Shown: positions 14,145-15,921 of the stretch, piece by piece | Position numbering within the stretch: position 1 is the first letter of the stretch | Layout: each line of letters opens with the position of its first letter | Source of the DNA: an uncultured Oscillospiraceae bacterium | GTDB lineage: Bacteria; Bacillota; Clostridia; Oscillospirales; Oscillospiraceae | Reading direction: 5' to 3' | Length of the DNA: 15,921 nt | Assembly (NCBI GenBank): GCA_934668605.1 | Contig: CAKUNY010000034.1 | Coordinates: 1 to 15,921, forward strand | Position numbers and translations under genes: made by a program | The notes under the pieces: generated by a model | Told to the model about the DNA's origin: nothing | Seen by the model: only the letters and a program-made list of their open reading frames with translations | The model's database searches: none

Positions 14145-15032
14145 TTAACCTGTGTAGAAATAACCATAGCCATTTTGTGCCGCACCATAAGTTGCTTGTG
14201 TCTGTGTAAACCCTTCATATAGCAGTTGTTTAATGAGACCTTCCTGAGAAAATGCTGAAACTTTCAAATATGATGCAGCACTTTTGGACGCCTGTTCACA
14301 CCAATTTGCACCGCAACGATCTGCTGCGTACGTTGCTTCAGTATTGCTATATCCTTCAAATTCTAATTGTTTAATTAACCCCGAGTGAGAAAATGCAGAA
14401 AACGAAAGATATGACGCAGCTGATTTTAATGCGTTCTGTTCCCCGAATGTTGGCTCTACGTCTTCTGGTGAAAGCTTTACCAATGTTAAGTCGGTGTTTT
14501 CAACCCCATTCAAGCTACTGTATAACACAATTGTTCCATCGAGTAGGTTTTGATAACAATCTATCTCAAAACTATCATGGAACATTTTTGATGAAGAATT
14601 AGCAGAGTTAATAAAATCTTCAAAAGAACTGAATGCCATCGAATCACTGCCATTTTCGATTGTTTCATTATATGTAAAGGAATTCGCCTTTTCGTCATAA
14701 AAACATGAATATGTCAACCCCATACCGTTTGTGTTGAACATTTCGCATAGTTCAATTTGCTGATTGATTTTTTCCATCAAAGCAGCATGCTTTTCTTCCT
14801 CGCTCAGCTCTGGCTCTTCTTTGGAGTTTTCCAGCGTGTCAGTATTTTCATCTACAGATTCTTTTTCATTTTCTGTTGTGCTAATTTCGGTATTATCATT
14901 TTCATTGTCTGCACTTACTTCCATAGAGGCATCTTTTGTTGCTACATCTGCGGCATCTTTTGTCGCAGCAGCACAACCCATCATCAGTAACATCAACAAT
15001 GCCATAAATAACGCGCAAATACTCTTTTTCAT
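14145..15032 (-). CDS. Ltp-type surface lipoprotein with two C-terminal Ltp repeats
   Basis: A 295-residue lipoprotein. The signal peptide ends in lipobox LMMGC, making Cys20 the likely lipidated residue. Residues 21-82 are a low-complexity Asp/Glu/Ser/Thr-rich spacer, and 83-198 form a domain I do not recognise. The C-terminus holds two tandem repeats, about 199-246 and 247-290, matching the host-cell-surface-exposed lipoprotein (Ltp) family. Both contain KSAASYL, SAFS, GLIKQL and EG[YF] followed by an ATY box, and they are linked by GANWCEQ. The founding member, Ltp of streptococcal phage TP-J34, blocks DNA injection by superinfecting phages; chromosomal homologues of unknown function are also common. 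It follows the 155-aa gene by 46 bp with an AAGGAAAGGAT ribosome-binding region. The codons are clearly A+T-richer than in the genes to the left. Confidence 0.88.
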   Translation of the reverse strand: MKKSICALFMALLMLLMMGCAAATKDAADVATKDASMEVSADNENDNTEISTTENEKESVDENTDTLENSKEEPELSEEEKHAALMEKINQQIELCEMFNTNGMGLTYSCFYDEKANSFTYNETIENGSDSMAFSSFEDFINSANSSSKMFHDSFEIDCYQNLLDGTIVLYSSLNGVENTDLTLVKLSPEDVEPTFGEQNALKSAASYLSFSAFSHSGLIKQLEFEGYSNTEATYAADRCGANWCEQASKSAASYLKVSAFSQEGLIKQLLYEGFTQTQATYGAAQNGYGYFYTG

Positions 15033-15078
15033 TTTTATCCTTTCCTTTTTTATGATGATTTTTCAAATGTGATTGCCA

Positions 15079-15546
15079 TCAATACAGCCTGTTGCTCGGA
15101 ATTTGTAGTGCGTTGTCTCTCCCACCTCCAATAGAAATTCTGAAAGCCTTTTCTCCGGTCTTTCTGCTGATTATAAATGAGTCTTTTTGTTCCTCGAAAA
15201 GCCTGATTACTTCCTCTCTGTACAATACAGCATATTGGCTTTTGTTGAATTGCCCTTCGCCACATACCAGCCCAACGCTGAGGTGCTTTGTGTCAGACAT
15301 AAAAAGTGCTAATTCCCGCTTATCGTCATCAGAAAAATGAAACTGCCAACTCGAATACTCTGGCGTTTTTGTACTGAGCGGCCTTGATCGATACTTTACA
15401 AAAAGCCTAAACTCTTTCTTGTTTGTCACGAAATCATATATCTGACGATCCTTTCCGCTTTCAACAAGCGCAGGGCAAATTCCTCGATTTATGAGTGTAG
15501 AAAGCACCGCCCCATAATAAAAATCTGCCTCTTTCAAAATAGACAT
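15079..15546 (-). CDS. Unrecognised 155-aa protein, first gene of the Ltp operon
   Basis: The start is well supported (ATG ending at 15546, GGAGGGTG 6-7 nt upstream, promoter about 70 nt upstream). The protein begins with a helix-like MSILKEADFYYGAVLSTLIN, then QIYDFVTNKKEFRLFVKYRS (35-54), a Trp-containing segment around 67, and a basic C-terminal stretch SRKTGEKAFRISIGGGRDNA. It has no signal peptide or membrane segment. The arrangement N-terminal helix, then D38 and a strand ending VKY, faintly recalls a PD-(D/E)XK nuclease core, but the residue two before Lys51 is Phe rather than Glu/Gln, so an active nuclease is doubtful. I cannot assign a function. It probably shares a transcript with the Ltp lipoprotein gene. 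Confidence 0.8.
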   Translation of the reverse strand: MSILKEADFYYGAVLSTLINRGICPALVESGKDRQIYDFVTNKKEFRLFVKYRSRPLSTKTPEYSSWQFHFSDDDKRELALFMSDTKHLSVGLVCGEGQFNKSQYAVLYREEVIRLFEEQKDSFIISRKTGEKAFRISIGGGRDNALQIPSNRLY

Positions 15547-15598
15547 GCTTCACCCTCCAAATGTCAATGTCCAAGATTTGAATGACGTTGTAGCGTAT

Positions 15599-15637
15599 TT
15601 GCTCTATTTAAATTTGATTATAACAAATATTGCTCTA
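15599..15637. repeat. Pair of TTGCTCTA direct repeats around a promoter
   Basis: TTGCTCTA occurs at 15599-15606 and again at 15630-15637, offset by 31 bp, about three helical turns. The copies lie on both sides of the -10 box of the minus-strand promoter, in the short region between divergent genes. This is a plausible binding site for the adjacent HTH regulator. Confidence 0.5.
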
Positions 15638-15646
15638 CTATTTCAA
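15617..15646 (-). promoter_or_regulatory. Sigma-A promoter of the 155-aa/Ltp operon
   Basis: Minus strand TTGAAA (15641-15646), 18-nt spacer, perfect TATAAT (15617-15622) preceded by TGT. The leader would be about 65 nt. Confidence 0.75.
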
Positions 15647-15718
15647 TATATACGACAATTATTTTTGGACTATTTTATGAAAAAATATGGCTATCATTGT
15701 GTTACGAGGTGATAGCCA

Positions 15719-15921
15719 GTGTATGAATCTTTTGTGCGTGATAGAATAACGCAGCTCAGACTCCAAAAAGGTGTCTCTGAATATCAAATGAGCTACGACT
15801 TGGGACATAGCCGCGGATATATCTATAATATTTCTTCCGGGAAATCGCTTCCCCCACTTTCTGAATTTTTCGCAATCTGCGAATATTTTGGCATTACCCC
15901 GTTGGAATTTTTCGATGAAGC
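15719..15921 (+). CDS. Cro/C1-type HTH regulator, cut by the window end
   Basis: An open reading frame that continues past the window edge, 67 complete codons visible. It uses a GTG start at 15719 with GAGGTG 7 nt upstream. The protein reads YESFVRDRITQLRLQKGVSE, then a HTH (YQMSYDLGHSRGYIYNISSG), and PPLSEFFAICEYFGITPLEF, a typical XRE/Cro-C1 layout. It is divergent from the 155-aa/Ltp operon, sharing a 172-bp A+T-rich intergenic region, so it is the obvious candidate regulator of that operon and of itself. The full length and any C-terminal domain are outside the window. Confidence 0.85.
   Translation, partial: MYESFVRDRITQLRLQKGVSEYQMSYDLGHSRGYIYNISSGKSLPPLSEFFAICEYFGITPLEFFDE

Larger units (their letters stand above)
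14145..15921. other. A+T-rich, probably horizontally acquired segment
   Basis: From about 14145 to the right edge base composition shifts visibly: A/T-ending codons and A/T runs replace the C/G-ending codons of everything up to 13400. The segment carries the Ltp lipoprotein, the unknown 155-aa gene and the divergent regulator. No integrase, transposase or tRNA attachment site is visible, so the mode of entry is unknown and the right boundary lies outside. Confidence 0.65.

Noticed and set aside
13522..14148. 208-aa plus-strand open frame
   Set aside because: It lies antisense to the riboswitch leader, its promoter and the 104-aa gene, and has no recognisable protein features.
1..15921. CRISPR array, tRNA, rRNA, transposase or integrase
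   Set aside because: I saw no regularly spaced repeats, no cloverleaf-like sequence and no recombinase or transposase motifs in the translated frames.

Overview
The window looks like chromosome from a gut-type anaerobic member of the Clostridia, most like the Oscillospiraceae/Ruminococcaceae. The grounds are the Firmicute gene order ylxM-ffh-rpsP-khpA, an anaerobe-type hybrid-cluster protein, an S-layer-homology protein, and G+C-rich coding sequence with strong Shine-Dalgarno sites. The species assignment is inference.

Layout. (1) 1-2345, minus strand: a housekeeping operon (ylxM, ffh, rpsP, khpA) behind a near-consensus sigma-A promoter. (2) 2390-4812, plus: a divergent secreted phosphodiester-glycosidase (NAGPA-like) protein with three SLH domains. 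(3) 4851-5460: a 105-bp element with hairpin-forming inverted ends, abutting a flavodoxin-like gene that has lost its FMN-phosphate-binding N-terminus, then a terminator. (4) 5489-11077, plus: a complete peptide/nickel-class ABC importer in the order lipoprotein, ATPase, ATPase, permease, permease; the last four genes overlap and are translationally coupled. (5) 11184-12835, plus: hcp, hybrid-cluster protein, with its own terminator. (6) 12869-13631, minus: a small HigA/XRE-type regulator preceded by a promoter, a cobalamin-riboswitch-like aptamer and an intrinsic terminator, with no B12-related gene in sight. (7) 13743-14123, minus: a small unrecognised protein whose promoter is interleaved with the terminator of the next unit. 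(8) 14145-15921: a visibly A+T-richer segment with an Ltp-type lipoprotein (the family that includes phage superinfection-exclusion proteins), an unrecognised 155-aa protein and a divergent Cro/C1-type regulator that runs off the window.

The best candidates for something undescribed are the orphan cobalamin-riboswitch leader in front of an XRE regulator (section 6) and the low-GC Ltp lipoprotein module (section 8). The rest is ordinary chromosome, with a nicely visible case of gene decay next to a palindromic repeat.
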